Source: Halalkalibacter urbisdiaboli (GTDB lineage: Bacteria; Bacillota; Bacilli; Bacillales; Bacillaceae_D). From it: DNA of 64,000 bases. Under the pieces are notes generated by a model that was not told where the DNA came from, made no database searches, and saw only the letters and a list, made by a program, of their open reading frames with translations. The DNA is taken from assembly GCF_002156385.1 (NCBI RefSeq), contig NZ_MVJM01000002.1:466921-530920 (forward strand). The letters run 5' to 3'. The translations under genes were made by a program, and so were the position numbers. This document shows positions 1 through 8,663 of the stretch, in pieces. Position 1 is the stretch's first letter. Every line of letters starts with the position of its first letter.

Positions 1-240
1 ACTCTTCCCATGTTTCCTCTTGGATCGCTTCCTCGGCCTCTTCTTCAAACTCTTCCCATGTTTCCTCCTGGACCGCTTCCTGGGTCTTTTCTTCAACTTC
101 TTCCCTTGTTTCCTCTTGGACCGCTTCCTGGGTCTCTTCTTCAACTTCTTCCCTTGTTTCCTCTTGGACCGCTCCCCGAGTCTCTTCTTCAAACTCTTCC
201 CATGTTTCCTCTCGGATCGCTTCCTCGGCCTCTTCCCACA
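1..240 (-). repeat. Five tandem 48-bp repeats inside the sftA linker
   Basis: Five consecutive 48-bp units begin near 1, 49, 97, 145 and 193, differing by a few bases. In the coding frame each gives a 16-residue acidic unit rich in Glu with Thr, Gln, Arg and Val, of the kind EETQEAVQEETREEVE. The period is a multiple of three, so copy-number change would lengthen or shorten the linker without breaking the frame. The array may continue beyond base 1. Confidence 0.85.
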
Positions 241-907
241 TCACCACTTGGCGTTCAACGTGTTTTGATGCAGCAATTTCATCAAAATTAGCTCCACTCT
301 TCTCTTCATACGTAGGTTGCATTTTCTTTCCTATAACAAAATCAGGTTCGATTTGCTTCTCTTCTTTTACAGGCACTTGTTCGATGTTTTCAAGGTTGTT
401 TTTATAGATTTCTTCAAGGTTTTCACTAGGTTTAGTTGGGACTTCTTCCTTTCGTCCTGCTCTTATATCCTCCATATGAAATGGAGAAAAAGCCGAGCTT
501 TCCCTCTTTGTATCTTGAGTCGACTGATTTCGAAACCCATGAATAGGAGAAGGAATTGAAGTCGGTTTAAACTGGTTATTTGAGAAAGGTTTTTTTTCAG
601 AAGAGCCTTCACTGTTTGGGTTTGACTTATTCTCTTCACGCTTCTTATGTATCTTTCTATCAGTAGGTCTATTTTTAGGCTCCGCTCTCACATCTTTAAC
701 ATTATCTTCTATTAAAGGGAAGCGAAATTTTCCTGCTTTCGCATATTGATAGGTTACCCTTGCTTCACTATATGATTCATCACGCTCAATGAATCCATAT
801 GCTCTCTTATCCTTCTCGGTTCTTTTTGGCTCCTCATGCTGTTTCTCTGCTATCTTCTCATTAGTAGAAAAAAGCTGCTGCACTCGTTTAAACCAATTTT
901 GCAACAT
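1..907 (-). CDS. sftA: DNA translocase SftA, N-terminal part (runs off the window)
   Basis: An open frame on the minus strand starts at an ATG (905-907), behind GAGTGAGGAG, and continues past base 1. It begins MLQNWFKRVQQLF and continues with a low-complexity, charged linker of about 300 residues ending in acidic 16-residue repeats. SftA is the soluble FtsK/SpoIIIE-type ATPase that moves chromosome ends away from the closing septum; its motor domain would lie outside the window. The identification rests on position next to ytpR-ytpQ-ytpP, as in B. subtilis, and on the charged-linker architecture. No motor motif is visible here, so a different large coiled protein is not strictly excluded. Confidence 0.72.
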   Translation of the reverse strand, partial: MLQNWFKRVQQLFSTNEKIAEKQHEEPKRTEKDKRAYGFIERDESYSEARVTYQYAKAGKFRFPLIEDNVKDVRAEPKNRPTDRKIHKKREENKSNPNSEGSSEKKPFSNNQFKPTSIPSPIHGFRNQSTQDTKRESSAFSPFHMEDIRAGRKEEVPTKPSENLEEIYKNNLENIEQVPVKEEKQIEPDFVIGKKMQPTYEEKSGANFDEIAASKHVERQVVMWEEAEEAIREETWEEFEEETRGAVQEETREEVEEETQEAVQEETREEVEEKTQEAVQEETWEEFEEEAEEAIQEETWEE

Positions 908-991
908 ACTCAATGCTCCTCACTCGCTTTCACTAACGATTCAAAGATGATGTTATTTTAGGAGTCGTTATACTCTTGTACTCACTATTTC

Positions 992-1033
992 AGGGGTGTC
1001 TCAAAAGGTAGTCGTTCCTTTAAGACACCCCTT
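992..1033 (-). terminator. Hairpin downstream of ytpR
   Basis: Inverted repeat AGGGGTGTCT / AGACACCCCT with a loop of about 22 bases, between the ytpR stop and the sftA start. The T-run is weak, so termination is probable but not certain. Confidence 0.55.
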
Positions 1034-1067
1034 AACGTGAAGTATCCTATCCGTACGTATACCCCAC

Positions 1068-1676
1068 CTATTTTTGTACGAATGGAGCACCAACTTCATA
1101 CCCATCGTTAAGTACTAAAATCCCTTTCTCCTGCGGCGCATTCGGCAAACCAAGTTCCTTTGCCGAACAAATCATCCCAGAAGATTCAACCCCACGTAAA
1201 GCAGCCTCCTTTATAACTAAACCACTTGGCATGACTGCTCCTACTAATGCAACTACGACCTTTTGATCTTGATCAACATTTGGGGCACCACAAACAATCT
1301 GTAATGTTTCATTTCCTACATTCACATGACAAATGCTTAACTTGTCTGCATTTGGATGTTTTTCTTTCTTTTCTACATAACCTACAACAAAGGAAGGTCC
1401 ACTTTCTAGCTTAACATTTTCCTCAATGCCGTTTTTCGAAAATGCCTGCTCAATTAATGCTTTAACTTTGTCGTTTAGCTCAATTGGGCCATTTCCTTCA
1501 ACCTTTCCGTAAATTGATGCATTAAATAGGTTGTAGCCAGCTGTTTCATTTGATTCTCTATGATAGATTCGGACTACATCACCTTTTTTCTCAAACGTAC
1601 GCTGCTTAAGCTCGATATCTTTGATAGAAAGTATTAGTGTATCACCAATACCATCATTATTATAAAAAACATTCAT
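1068..1676 (-). CDS. ytpR: YtpR, tRNA-binding-domain protein
   Basis: This 202-residue protein has a C-terminal half typical of the EMAP/PheT-type tRNA-binding OB fold: a [15 protein letters not shown] stretch, then VCGAPN and [11 protein letters not shown], roughly residues 95-195. It matches B. subtilis YtpR in length and start (MN-FYN--G-GDTL). Known members are stand-alone homologues of the N-terminal domain of the phenylalanyl-tRNA synthetase beta chain; their cellular role is not settled. I chose the ATG at 1676 over an upstream GTG (1682) because it fits the family N-terminus. It lies downstream of ytpQ and ytpP on the same strand. Confidence 0.9.
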   Translation of the reverse strand: MNVFYNNDGIGDTLILSIKDIELKQRTFEKKGDVVRIYHRESNETAGYNLFNASIYGKVEGNGPIELNDKVKALIEQAFSKNGIEENVKLESGPSFVVGYVEKKEKHPNADKLSICHVNVGNETLQIVCGAPNVDQDQKVVVALVGAVMPSGLVIKEAALRGVESSGMICSAKELGLPNAPQEKGILVLNDGYEVGAPFVQK

Positions 1677-1733
1677 TCTCACATACCCCTTTTATATTAA
1701 CTCTAGTTCTTATTGTACCATACTGGTCTATTT

Positions 1734-2531
1734 TCAGTTTTTTGGTTTTCTTTGAGCCAAAATAAACGTTGGTTCTAATTCTCCATTTTCGTACAGAAAA
1801 GGTAAAGCCGTAACAGGAACTCTCCCTTGGCCAAAAAACTGCAAGGCAACCTGCGCTAAGACATCATAACCACTATCATTAACAATATCAGCAAATATTA
1901 ATACATCTTGATGGGGGATTGCAACGGCCAATTGTCCCTTTATTCTACTAGCCATTTTCTCTAATAAGGACTGATCAAGAATTCTACTCGCATCATAGCC
2001 ATCCTTAGCCCTAAGAAAATAGAACGTATTACCAGCTACGACATCTTCTTTTAACGGTTGTGGCAACGATCTAACATTAAACAAGGCGATTTCTTTAAGT
2101 TTCGCTGCTGTAAAATCTGAATCAGCTAAAAGAGACTCGTCGATTAAAGTATAAGATTCTCCTAAATCTAATGCGTAGTATACTCTCGTTTCCGCTGTAT
2201 GCACTTCATAGATAAGTTTCTGACCTTCTTTTGTTTCAGTAGGAAAGGAGGTCGCACGAATAACTGGGAATATCTTCTTCTCATTCCCTTTCAAAATGAC
2301 TTGTTGCTTCATTGATTGTAAGCCAACTTCAACATAGCGAATCACTTCATCAATGGAATCAAATTCATTTCTCTCCCATTTTGCTAATAGTGGTTTTAAT
2401 GATACCGTGACCCCTTTTTTTATCGTTACATCCTCGATGCGAAGTGTAGCCTCCTTATGATTGTAAGAAAATATCCATCCATCTCTTTGTAATTTATTTT
2501 CAATTTCTTTTCGAAACTCTCTTAATTCCAT
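1734..2531 (-). CDS. ytpQ: YtpQ, DUF1444 family protein
   Basis: A 265-residue cytoplasmic protein of the DUF1444 family, recognised from its place between ytpP and ytpR and from features such as FPVIRATSFP and the C-terminal ALPFLYENGELEPTFILAQ. No catalytic motif, signal peptide or membrane segment is visible. The function of the family is unknown to me. The start is the ATG at 2531, preceded by GGAGAGG; a GTG one codon earlier is also in frame. It is 57 bases upstream of ytpR and likely cotranscribed with it. Confidence 0.85.
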   Translation of the reverse strand: MELREFRKEIENKLQRDGWIFSYNHKEATLRIEDVTIKKGVTVSLKPLLAKWERNEFDSIDEVIRYVEVGLQSMKQQVILKGNEKKIFPVIRATSFPTETKEGQKLIYEVHTAETRVYYALDLGESYTLIDESLLADSDFTAAKLKEIALFNVRSLPQPLKEDVVAGNTFYFLRAKDGYDASRILDQSLLEKMASRIKGQLAVAIPHQDVLIFADIVNDSGYDVLAQVALQFFGQGRVPVTALPFLYENGELEPTFILAQRKPKN

Positions 2532-2600
2532 CACTAATCCTCTCCTTCATTCCATTCAAGTTTAACATGTTCTTGAGGGAGGTCCAAATTATCAGACATG

Positions 2601-2648
2601 AAAAAAGGATGTATTATAAGGGCTGTTTCACCTCTAATACATCCTTTT
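2601..2648 (-). terminator. Terminator after ytpP
   Basis: Minus-strand reading gives AAAAGGATGTATTA, a loop, TAATACATCC and then TTTTTT: a stable stem followed by a T-run just past the ytpP stop codon. Confidence 0.8.
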
Positions 2649-2670
2649 GTGAAGCCTTCAATTAATGTGC

Positions 2671-2997
2671 TTAAACACTTTTTGATTCTGCACGTGTTAG
2701 GAATTCTTCGATCTCTTCCTGTGTCTTTCGGTCCTTGCTAACAAATCTCTCTACTTCAGACCCATTGGCGTAAACCACAAAGCTAGGAATTCCAAAGACA
2801 TCGAGCTCACCACATAAATCAATAAACTCATCACGGTCAACATAATAAAATGAGAACATTGGAAAATCCGCTTCAATCCGTGGTAGGATTGGCTCGATTA
2901 CTTTACAATCTGGACACCAATCGGCTGAAAAAACAAAAACGACTGTCTCCTTTTCGGTTAACTCTCGAAATTGCTCAATACTTTTTAATGCTTCCAT
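2671..2997 (-). CDS. ytpP: YtpP, thioredoxin-family protein
   Basis: A 108-residue thioredoxin fold: FVFSADWCPDCKVIEPILP carries the active-site CPDC (about residues 28-31), and the cis-proline strand appears as FGIPSFVVYANG. There is no signal peptide, so it is cytoplasmic. It is presumed to work as a thiol-disulfide oxidoreductase, with CPDC replacing the CGPC of TrxA. A ribosome site AAAGGAGAG lies 8-10 bases before the ATG. It is followed by its own terminator, which partly separates it from ytpQ. Confidence 0.9.
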   Translation of the reverse strand: MEALKSIEQFRELTEKETVVFVFSADWCPDCKVIEPILPRIEADFPMFSFYYVDRDEFIDLCGELDVFGIPSFVVYANGSEVERFVSKDRKTQEEIEEFLTRAESKSV

Positions 2998-3014
2998 CTT
3001 TATTCTCTCCTTTA

Positions 3015-4043
3015 TTAAGATTGTTCAATCTTCATATCCCCTAAACGAATCCAACCAATTTTCCGAAGCCACTCAGAGAAAATTAGACTTAAGAGCGCAG
3101 GTGCCACAAACTGTAACACCACTACAGCAATCACAACGTTCGTCGTAAATCCCATATCCGTGAAGGTCATAATCGGTCCAACAAACCCACTAGTTCCCAT
3201 TCCGGCACCTGCAGGAATGTTTGTCATCCCGACTCCAACAGTAGCAACTGGCCCCAGTATAGCACCTGCTAACGTTGGGGGAATTAATATCAAAGGATTT
3301 TTGACGATATTTGGAACTTGCAGCATTGACGTTCCAATTCCTAATGATATTAGTCCAGACCAACCATTCTCACGATAACTACTAACTGCAAAGCCAACCA
3401 TTTGTGCCGCACATCCGACTGTGGCTGCACCTGCTGCAATTCCTTCTAACTCTAACATAATAGCAAGTGCTGCACTAGAAATTGGCGCAGTTAAAGCCAA
3501 CCCCATTAAGATAGCTATAATGATTCCCATAATAATCGGCTGCTGCTCTGTCGCCCACATGATTAATTGTCCAAAGTTTGTCATACCACTTTGAATCCAC
3601 GGTCCAACCCATGTTGCTGTCAAAAAACCTGTCAAGATTGTAACGAACGGTGTAACGATAATATCAACCTTTGTTTCCTGAGACACGAGCTTTCCGATTT
3701 CTGTTGAAACGACTGCTGCAATAAAACTACCAGCAGGCCCCCCCAATGTTGCGCCAGCAGCGCCACTAATAACAGCTGAAAATAAGACCAATCTCGGTGC
3801 CTTGAGCCCAAACGCAACAGCGACACCGATAGCAGGACCCATTAACCCCATTGCTAGACCGCCGATCTCAACAAATAGGTTAGCAAACGGTACATTTATT
3901 CTTTCGCCTTGCTCTCCAAGTGTTCGAATAATTAAACCGATTATTAGTGACGAGAACAAGCCTAGTGCCATATGACTTAACGCAGTTATCAAATAAACGC
4001 GCCAAGAAAGATGCACTCCTTTTTTTTCAAAGAACGCTTTCAA
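3015..4043 (-). CDS. PTS-type transporter subunit IIC (EIIC_2-like membrane permease)
   Basis: A 342-residue, very hydrophobic protein with about 8-10 membrane segments and many small glycine/alanine-rich loops (VGPAIGVAVAFG, GGPAGSFIAAVVSTE, AGAGMGTSGFVGPI). This matches stand-alone PTS_EIIC_2-type permeases, often annotated as PTS sugar transporter subunit IIC although no EIIA or EIIB partner is adjacent. The substrate is unknown. Translation starts at a TTG preceded by AAGGAGG. It ends 17 bases before ytpP, and the lipoprotein gene lies just upstream on the same strand, so a three-gene transcript is likely. Confidence 0.75.
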   Translation of the reverse strand: MKAFFEKKGVHLSWRVYLITALSHMALGLFSSLIIGLIIRTLGEQGERINVPFANLFVEIGGLAMGLMGPAIGVAVAFGLKAPRLVLFSAVISGAAGATLGGPAGSFIAAVVSTEIGKLVSQETKVDIIVTPFVTILTGFLTATWVGPWIQSGMTNFGQLIMWATEQQPIIMGIIIAILMGLALTAPISSAALAIMLELEGIAAGAATVGCAAQMVGFAVSSYRENGWSGLISLGIGTSMLQVPNIVKNPLILIPPTLAGAILGPVATVGVGMTNIPAGAGMGTSGFVGPIMTFTDMGFTTNVVIAVVVLQFVAPALLSLIFSEWLRKIGWIRLGDMKIEQS

Positions 4044-4055
4044 ATAAAAACCTCC

Positions 4056-4565
4056 TTATTCGACATCATAGGAATGTACGATTTCAAGCATTGTTTCTAC
4101 ATCATTCTGTAAATTCTCATATGAAGTTATTGTTGACAATTTTGCACCTCCTACACCTACAATTACTAGTAAATGCTCCTCTTTGTTTGGAACAACAACT
4201 AGATAAGAGTGAGCCTCACTAGACTGCTTCTCTTCAAAAAGAAGTGAGTTAGTCTTGTCTTCCCTATCCCTTTTTAAATTGATGTCACTCATTTTTCCTT
4301 CAAGAGGATTATGAAATAGAACAAAGGTCTGTCCACTTTTTTCAAGGACAACATTGTAGTCTACTTCCTCTACTATGTTAAAACCACTAGGTAGATAGAA
4401 AGATGCATCGGTTATCTCCGTATTTACGGACGTTGAGAGAACTTGATAATCCGCAAAATATTGTTTAACTGTATCTAGTGTCTCTTCTTGTGAGACAGAA
4501 CAAGCTGTGGCCGTTAGACAAATCATGATCAACATTGCAAAGTGTTGGATTTTTTTTAATTGCAT
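4056..4565 (-). CDS. Putative lipoprotein, unknown function
   Basis: About 169 residues. An N-terminal hydrophobic stretch (HFAMLIMICLTATAC) ends in a cysteine that could be a lipobox, although alanine rather than leucine sits at -3. The rest is a soluble, probably extracytoplasmic domain of alternating beta-type segments (FYLPSGFNIVEEVDYNVVLEKSG). I do not recognise a named family. Start chosen at the ATG 4565 because GGGGTG lies about 10 bases before it; a GTG four codons upstream is also possible. It precedes the permease gene by 12 bases, which suggests cotranscription. Confidence 0.6.
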   Translation of the reverse strand: MQLKKIQHFAMLIMICLTATACSVSQEETLDTVKQYFADYQVLSTSVNTEITDASFYLPSGFNIVEEVDYNVVLEKSGQTFVLFHNPLEGKMSDINLKRDREDKTNSLLFEEKQSSEAHSYLVVVPNKEEHLLVIVGVGGAKLSTITSYENLQNDVETMLEIVHSYDVE

Positions 4566-4712
4566 GAACGTTGACACCCCTTACTCATATGTTCCAGCAT
4601 CCTTATAATCATAACTCTAAGCGACATAATATGACAAGCTGAGTTTTTCAATTGTTTTGATAAATGAGCTTACTTATAATTAAGAGGATCACAATTTTAG
4701 GAGGGAATTTTA

Positions 4713-5153
4713 ATGGAATTGCATGTTTACTTAGCAGGAGAAATTCATAGTCCATGGCGAAAAGAACTCCAACAACTTGCAAGTCAAATGAATATACCAA
4801 TTCATTTTAGTGGACCGATGGAGAATCACGACCGTTCCGATCAGATCGGGGAAGAAATAGTAGGAAAACAACCAAACGCCATATTAAAAGACGAGGCAGC
4901 TTCAAGTATAAATAATTTACGAACACAGATTTTACTACATAAAGCGGATGTTGTAATTGCTTTGTTTGGTGAACAATATAGACAATGGAACAGTGCTATG
5001 GATGCAGCAACGGCTGTTGCATTACAAAAGCCACTAATTCTCATAAGACCTGAGTCACTACATCATCCTTTAAAGGAGTTAGCAAATAAAGCACAAGTTG
5101 TAGTGGAAACACCGGAACAAGCAATGAAAGCACTTGCCTATATTTTTGAGTAA
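4713..5153 (+). CDS. ytoQ: YtoQ family protein
   Basis: A 146-residue soluble protein starting MELHVYLAGEIHSPWR, which matches the YtoQ family. It has a nucleotide deoxyribosyltransferase-like look: LAGEIHS at the start and a DVVIALFGEQYRQWNSAMDAATAVALQKPLI-type segment near residues 95-125. That relationship is an inference, and the biochemical function of YtoQ is not known to me. Ribosome site AGGAGG is 8 bases before the ATG. It is transcribed alone and followed by a terminator. Confidence 0.85.
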   Translation: MELHVYLAGEIHSPWRKELQQLASQMNIPIHFSGPMENHDRSDQIGEEIVGKQPNAILKDEAASSINNLRTQILLHKADVVIALFGEQYRQWNSAMDAATAVALQKPLILIRPESLHHPLKELANKAQVVVETPEQAMKALAYIFE

Positions 5154-5167
5154 GACTATTTAAGCAA

Positions 5168-5215
5168 AGAACGAAGGTGCCATCTTTTATCTTTTTGGGT
5201 CACCTTCGTTTCTTT
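5168..5215 (+). terminator. Terminator after ytoQ
   Basis: AACGAAGGTG (5170-5179) pairs with CACCTTCGTT (5201-5210), followed by TCTTTAT. It could serve genes on both strands. Confidence 0.75.
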
Positions 5216-5224
5216 ATAGTGAAA

Positions 5225-5329
5225 CTATTGCCGTTGGGCATGTCGGAACAGACCAATGGCCATTGCGATGCTTGTTGCATAAATAAGTCCTGTAAATGAA
5301 AGCACAACTGCTAATATCGCCCCATCCAT
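5225..5329 (-). CDS. Small hydrophobic peptide, 34 residues
   Basis: A minus-strand frame reads MDGAILAVVLSFTGLIYATS and ends in FRHAQRQ: one membrane span followed by a short basic tail. GTGAGGAG lies directly before the ATG, which makes a tight spacing; an in-frame GTG three codons upstream with GAAAGG before it is an alternative start. Not recognised. The single-span-plus-basic-tail design and the ribosome site are the only evidence. Confidence 0.45.
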   Translation of the reverse strand: MDGAILAVVLSFTGLIYATSIAMAIGLFRHAQRQ

Positions 5330-5467
5330 TCTCCTCACCCTTTCAGATAAGATTTACTCCCATCTTTATTTTAATTGAGAATGTGTAATTAAGAGCGGCT
5401 AAATGTGGCAATCATACGACATTTATAGGTATTTTTACCTATAACTACTGTATGTATAGTGTAAAGG

Positions 5468-5992
5468 TTAATGTTTAAATTCCTTATATTCAAATTGATA
5501 TTGACCGTAAAGTAATTGAACAATATGACTAAACATGTTTTTACGAGTCATCCTTCCCCCAGTTAAAACACCAACCGCTCCTTCTTTTTTTCTTATGTCC
5601 TTATCTGTTGTTAATCGTGCCATCACGTCACCTAACTCTTCGCCATGTTGCAGCGCCTTTGCTATTTCTGTTGGCAACGGTAGCTTAGCTCCACTTGCAA
5701 CCCATATTTGTCCTGAGCGGTGAACTAATGCCCCCCAATTACAAAGCATTAACCCTAAAGACGTTTCGGTAACGCCCCCTTCTAATCCTAAGCCTAATAT
5801 CGCATCAGGAATCATCTCTATACTGGCTTTCGCTCGATTTATCGCGCCTTGCATTGTTTCCTCGTCTGAGAATGGCTGTGCTGATACTTCCGATGGCACA
5901 TCCATGCTAATAACCGTGAACGGCTCACGTATGAAAGCTTCTTGTACAGCGTGTACTTTGGCTGGATTTTTCGTTCCAACAACTAGTTTCAT
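5468..5992 (-). CDS. DUF84 inosine/xanthosine triphosphatase-like protein
   Basis: The 174-residue protein begins MKLVVGTKNPAKVHAVQEAF, the typical N-terminus of the YjjX/DUF84 family, and has LGLGLEGGV and the MTRKNMFSHIVQL C-terminus. Family members hydrolyse non-canonical purine triphosphates (ITP, XTP) and related pyrophosphate bonds, cleaning the nucleotide pool in the cytoplasm. Substrate specificity cannot be read from the sequence. It is a single gene with a conventional ATG. Confidence 0.82.
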   Translation of the reverse strand: MKLVVGTKNPAKVHAVQEAFIREPFTVISMDVPSEVSAQPFSDEETMQGAINRAKASIEMIPDAILGLGLEGGVTETSLGLMLCNWGALVHRSGQIWVASGAKLPLPTEIAKALQHGEELGDVMARLTTDKDIRKKEGAVGVLTGGRMTRKNMFSHIVQLLYGQYQFEYKEFKH

Positions 5993-6023
5993 TTATACCA
6001 CCTCTGTCCGGTTTCTCTATCAA

Positions 6024-6058
6024 AAAGGGGCTGCCTCAGCTATGAGACACTCCCCCTC
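6024..6058 (-). terminator. Terminator after ytoP
   Basis: Minus strand: GGGGAGTGTCTCA, loop TAGC, TGAGGCAGCCCC, then TTTTTGATAG. The stem includes G-U pairs and a T-run follows. Confidence 0.7.
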
Positions 6059-6062
6059 TTCT

Positions 6063-7136
6063 TTATACGTTAGCTGTTATCGTCTCCATCGTTGTCTTAT
6101 CCGTTGCTTTTACTAAATTCACAAGTAATTCCTTTGCAGCAGCATAATCATCAATATGAATAATCGAAGCCGCTGTATGGATATAGCGAGAACAAATCCC
6201 AATCACGGCTGAAGGTACACCATGGCCTGACATATGTACACGACCAGCATCTGTCCCACCTTGTGAAATAAAAAATTGATAAGGAATATTCTTGGACTCT
6301 GCGGTGTCTAACACAAACTCCCTCATGCCTCGATGGGTGACCATCGTTCGGTCAAAAATCCGCAAAAGGGCCCCTTTCCCTAATTGTCCAAATGCATCCT
6401 TACCACCTGTTGCATCATTAGCTGGACTTGCATCTAATGCGTAAAACACATCTGGCTTAATCATATTTGCCGACGTAGCAGCTCCTCGTAAACCAACCTC
6501 TTCCTGAACGGTTGCACCAGAATATAATACATTCGGCAAGCTTATCTCTTGAATTTCTTTTAACAATTCAATTGATAAACCAACACCATATCGATTATCC
6601 CAAGCCTTAGCTAATATTTTCTTTTGATTGGCCATCGGCGTAAAAGGACAAATCGGGACTATTTGTTGACCAGGTTTTATTCCAATTTTCAGTGCATCAT
6701 CTTTATCATCAGCACCAATATCAATATACATTTGTTTCATATCCATCGGTTTATTACGTTGAGCTTCTTCTAACAAATGAGGCGGAGTTGAACCAATCAC
6801 ACCAATAACCGGGCCTTCATCTGTGATAATTTGAACTCGCTGCGCAAGTAAGACCTGACTCCACCACCCACCAAGTGGTTGAAATCGAATTAATCCTTTT
6901 TCGTTAATGGATGTCACCATAAAACCGACTTCATCCATGTGTCCTGCTACCATAACAGTAGGCCCGTTTACGTCCCCTCTTTTCACACCGAAAATGCTGC
7001 CTAAACGATCTTGAACAATTTCATTTGTATACTTTTGAAGCTCGGAACGTACAAAATTCCTTATCTTATGCTCAAACCCAGGAGCTCCTTGTAATTCTGT
7101 TAACGTTTTGAATAACTTCAATGTATCTTGATTCAT
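6063..7136 (-). CDS. ytoP: M42 family metallo-aminopeptidase YtoP
   Basis: A 357-residue M42 (glutamyl aminopeptidase/endoglucanase-like) peptidase. Visible metal and catalytic motifs are [12 protein letters not shown] (His and Asp), [11 protein letters not shown] (bridging Asp), [11 protein letters not shown] (catalytic Glu pair), and DASPAND with [11 protein letters not shown] and YIHTAAS near the C-terminus. These are cytoplasmic, often dodecameric aminopeptidases acting on short peptides. Length is normal for the family. It is divergent from ytzB; a perfect inverted repeat lies between them. Confidence 0.93.
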   Translation of the reverse strand: MNQDTLKLFKTLTELQGAPGFEHKIRNFVRSELQKYTNEIVQDRLGSIFGVKRGDVNGPTVMVAGHMDEVGFMVTSINEKGLIRFQPLGGWWSQVLLAQRVQIITDEGPVIGVIGSTPPHLLEEAQRNKPMDMKQMYIDIGADDKDDALKIGIKPGQQIVPICPFTPMANQKKILAKAWDNRYGVGLSIELLKEIQEISLPNVLYSGATVQEEVGLRGAATSANMIKPDVFYALDASPANDATGGKDAFGQLGKGALLRIFDRTMVTHRGMREFVLDTAESKNIPYQFFISQGGTDAGRVHMSGHGVPSAVIGICSRYIHTAASIIHIDDYAAAKELLVNLVKATDKTTMETITANV

Positions 7137-7238
7137 TATTTGCCCCTTTCACCTCATGTTATCTTTAGTTTAACTAAATTCGGAAATCTTTACCACTCTG
7201 TAAGTAAAATCAATTCGATTTGGAAAAGCTTGTCGATA

Positions 7239-7257
7239 TTAGTATACTTTATACTAA
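7239..7257. promoter_or_regulatory. Perfect palindrome between ytoP and ytzB
   Basis: TTAGTATA CTT TATACTAA: two 8-base half-sites that are exact reverse complements around a 3-base centre, about 80 bases before ytzB and 100 bases before ytoP, which are divergent. The form fits an operator for a dimeric regulator; the regulator is unknown. Confidence 0.45.
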
Positions 7258-7335
7258 CGTAACAAAATAAATAGTTATCATCACGAAACACATACTAGAA
7301 ATACCTTTTTAAATTTCAGGTACAGAAAGGATGAA

Positions 7336-7650
7336 ATGACTGTTATGGGAATGAAACGATTCATCTTTGGGGTAGGTCTTGGGATTGCTGCAGGCTATAT
7401 TCTTCGTCCAACATTGTCCGATAGAATCACCCCTGAGAAAGCATTGAAGCAAGTTAAGAAGACACTTTCACAAACATATGCAATTACAGGATCTTGGATT
7501 CAAATGATTCCAGAAACAATAGAGCGTCATCAAGTTACATATGACGTGTATCGCGGCGGTGTTTCCACAACATCTGAACAAGGAACGACTCAATATGAAT
7601 TTACAATCGACACAAAAACGGGAACGATTTTGGACCTAATTGAGTCATAA
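7336..7650 (+). CDS. ytzB: YtzB, small PepSY-domain protein
   Basis: This 104-residue protein opens with a hydrophobic segment (FIFGVGLGIAAGYILRP) that probably anchors it in the membrane, followed by a region resembling a PepSY domain (ALKQVKKTLSQ ... YEFTIDTKTGTILDLIES). PepSY domains are thought to modulate peptidases; the neighbouring divergent gene is the peptidase ytoP, but a functional link is only inferred. The ATG at 7336 follows AGAAAGG by 5 bases. It is similar in size and place to B. subtilis ytzB. Confidence 0.8.
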   Translation: MTVMGMKRFIFGVGLGIAAGYILRPTLSDRITPEKALKQVKKTLSQTYAITGSWIQMIPETIERHQVTYDVYRGGVSTTSEQGTTQYEFTIDTKTGTILDLIES

Positions 7651-7654
7651 CATC

Positions 7655-7689
7655 AATGTGACAAAAGTTTGGATAACTTTTGTCACATT
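7655..7689. terminator. Bidirectional terminator between ytzB and ytnP
   Basis: AATGTGACAAAAGTT, 5-base loop, AACTTTTGTCACATT: a perfect 15-bp stem followed by TTTATTTTA, between convergent ytzB and ytnP. Confidence 0.9.
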
Positions 7690-7695
7690 TTTATT

Positions 7696-8541
7696 TTATA
7701 AGCTCTTACGTTCAATGACCTGACTGATGTTTCCATCTGAATCCCTTTTTAATGCTCGATACATGCAGTCATGGTAAAACAAATACCAAGCCTTCCTTTC
7801 TTGCGCAAAAGCCGTCCATTGCAGCTTTGCTGCAATCGAGTCTAGTGGAAAGTCATCATAGGCAGTTACCCAAAGTGCATTTTCATGAGCATGAGTTGGC
7901 ATAATATCTGCTAAATGAATATAAGTCTCTTCCTCATGCTCGAGAATGACAATACTATGACCATCACTATGACCACCTGTATGAATAACTTTAATACCTG
8001 GGATAACTTCCTTTTCATTTGTAAATGTTTCAACTTGATGTTCAATCGGTCGCCAGTTTTTCTCCCAATATGTATTTTGTGAACGAATATTTGGCTCCCT
8101 CATTTCACTCCACTCCACCTCCGATACGATGATTTTCGCATGACTAAAACACGGACGCTCCTTTCCTTCTTCCCCTTTCACAAGACCTGTAGCATGATCA
8201 AAATGTAGATGGGTCATAATAACCAAATCAATATCTTCTGGACCAAGGTCAAGCTTCTTAAGGTCGTTTTCCACCATTGACTCTCTAGTTACACCATAAT
8301 TTCGTTTTTGTTTGTCCGTTAAACGCCCCTTTCCTATTCCTGCATCAACTAAAATCGTGTAGCCATCCTTTTGAATTAACATCGGATCGGTTGGAGTTTC
8401 AACTTGGTTTCGCTCATTCACTGGATATTTCCGTTCCCAAAGTGGTTTTGGTACAACACCAAACATCGCGCCACCATCTAAATTAACAACCCCTCCATTT
8501 AACCAAGTGATAGTTAACCCATTTCTTTGTAAAGAATCCAT
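7696..8541 (-). CDS. ytnP: YtnP, metallo-beta-lactamase-fold quorum-quenching lactonase
   Basis: A 281-residue MBL-fold hydrolase. Zinc motif THLHFDHATG (HxHxDH) sits at about residues 110-119, with HTGGHSDGH and HLADIMPTH supplying later ligands and FYHDCMY near the C-terminus. B. subtilis YtnP is an N-acyl-homoserine-lactone-type lactonase that interferes with Streptomyces signalling; the same role is inferred here from similarity and gene order. No signal peptide is seen. It lies next to trmB on the same strand but with a terminator between them. Confidence 0.88.
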   Translation of the reverse strand: MDSLQRNGLTITWLNGGVVNLDGGAMFGVVPKPLWERKYPVNERNQVETPTDPMLIQKDGYTILVDAGIGKGRLTDKQKRNYGVTRESMVENDLKKLDLGPEDIDLVIMTHLHFDHATGLVKGEEGKERPCFSHAKIIVSEVEWSEMREPNIRSQNTYWEKNWRPIEHQVETFTNEKEVIPGIKVIHTGGHSDGHSIVILEHEEETYIHLADIMPTHAHENALWVTAYDDFPLDSIAAKLQWTAFAQERKAWYLFYHDCMYRALKRDSDGNISQVIERKSL

Positions 8542-8633
8542 TATTACCTCCTATTGATGTTCTTAGTGCCTTCACTAGGGCACCTTCCTCATTTCAATTA
8601 TACTAAAAGCAGAATTCTATTCTTATGAAAAAA

Positions 8634-8656
8634 AACCTCCAAGTTATTTGGAGGTT
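8634..8656 (-). terminator. Terminator after trmB
   Basis: On the minus strand AACCTCCAA, loop, TTGGAGGTT followed by a long T-run (A-run at 8627-8635 on the plus strand), just past the end of trmB. Confidence 0.85.
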
Positions 8657-8663
8657 TTATACG

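Noticed and set aside
10-291. Plus-strand ORFs rich in Pro, Leu and Phe near the left edge
   Set aside because: They are the antisense of the acidic repeats of sftA and have no ribosome site.
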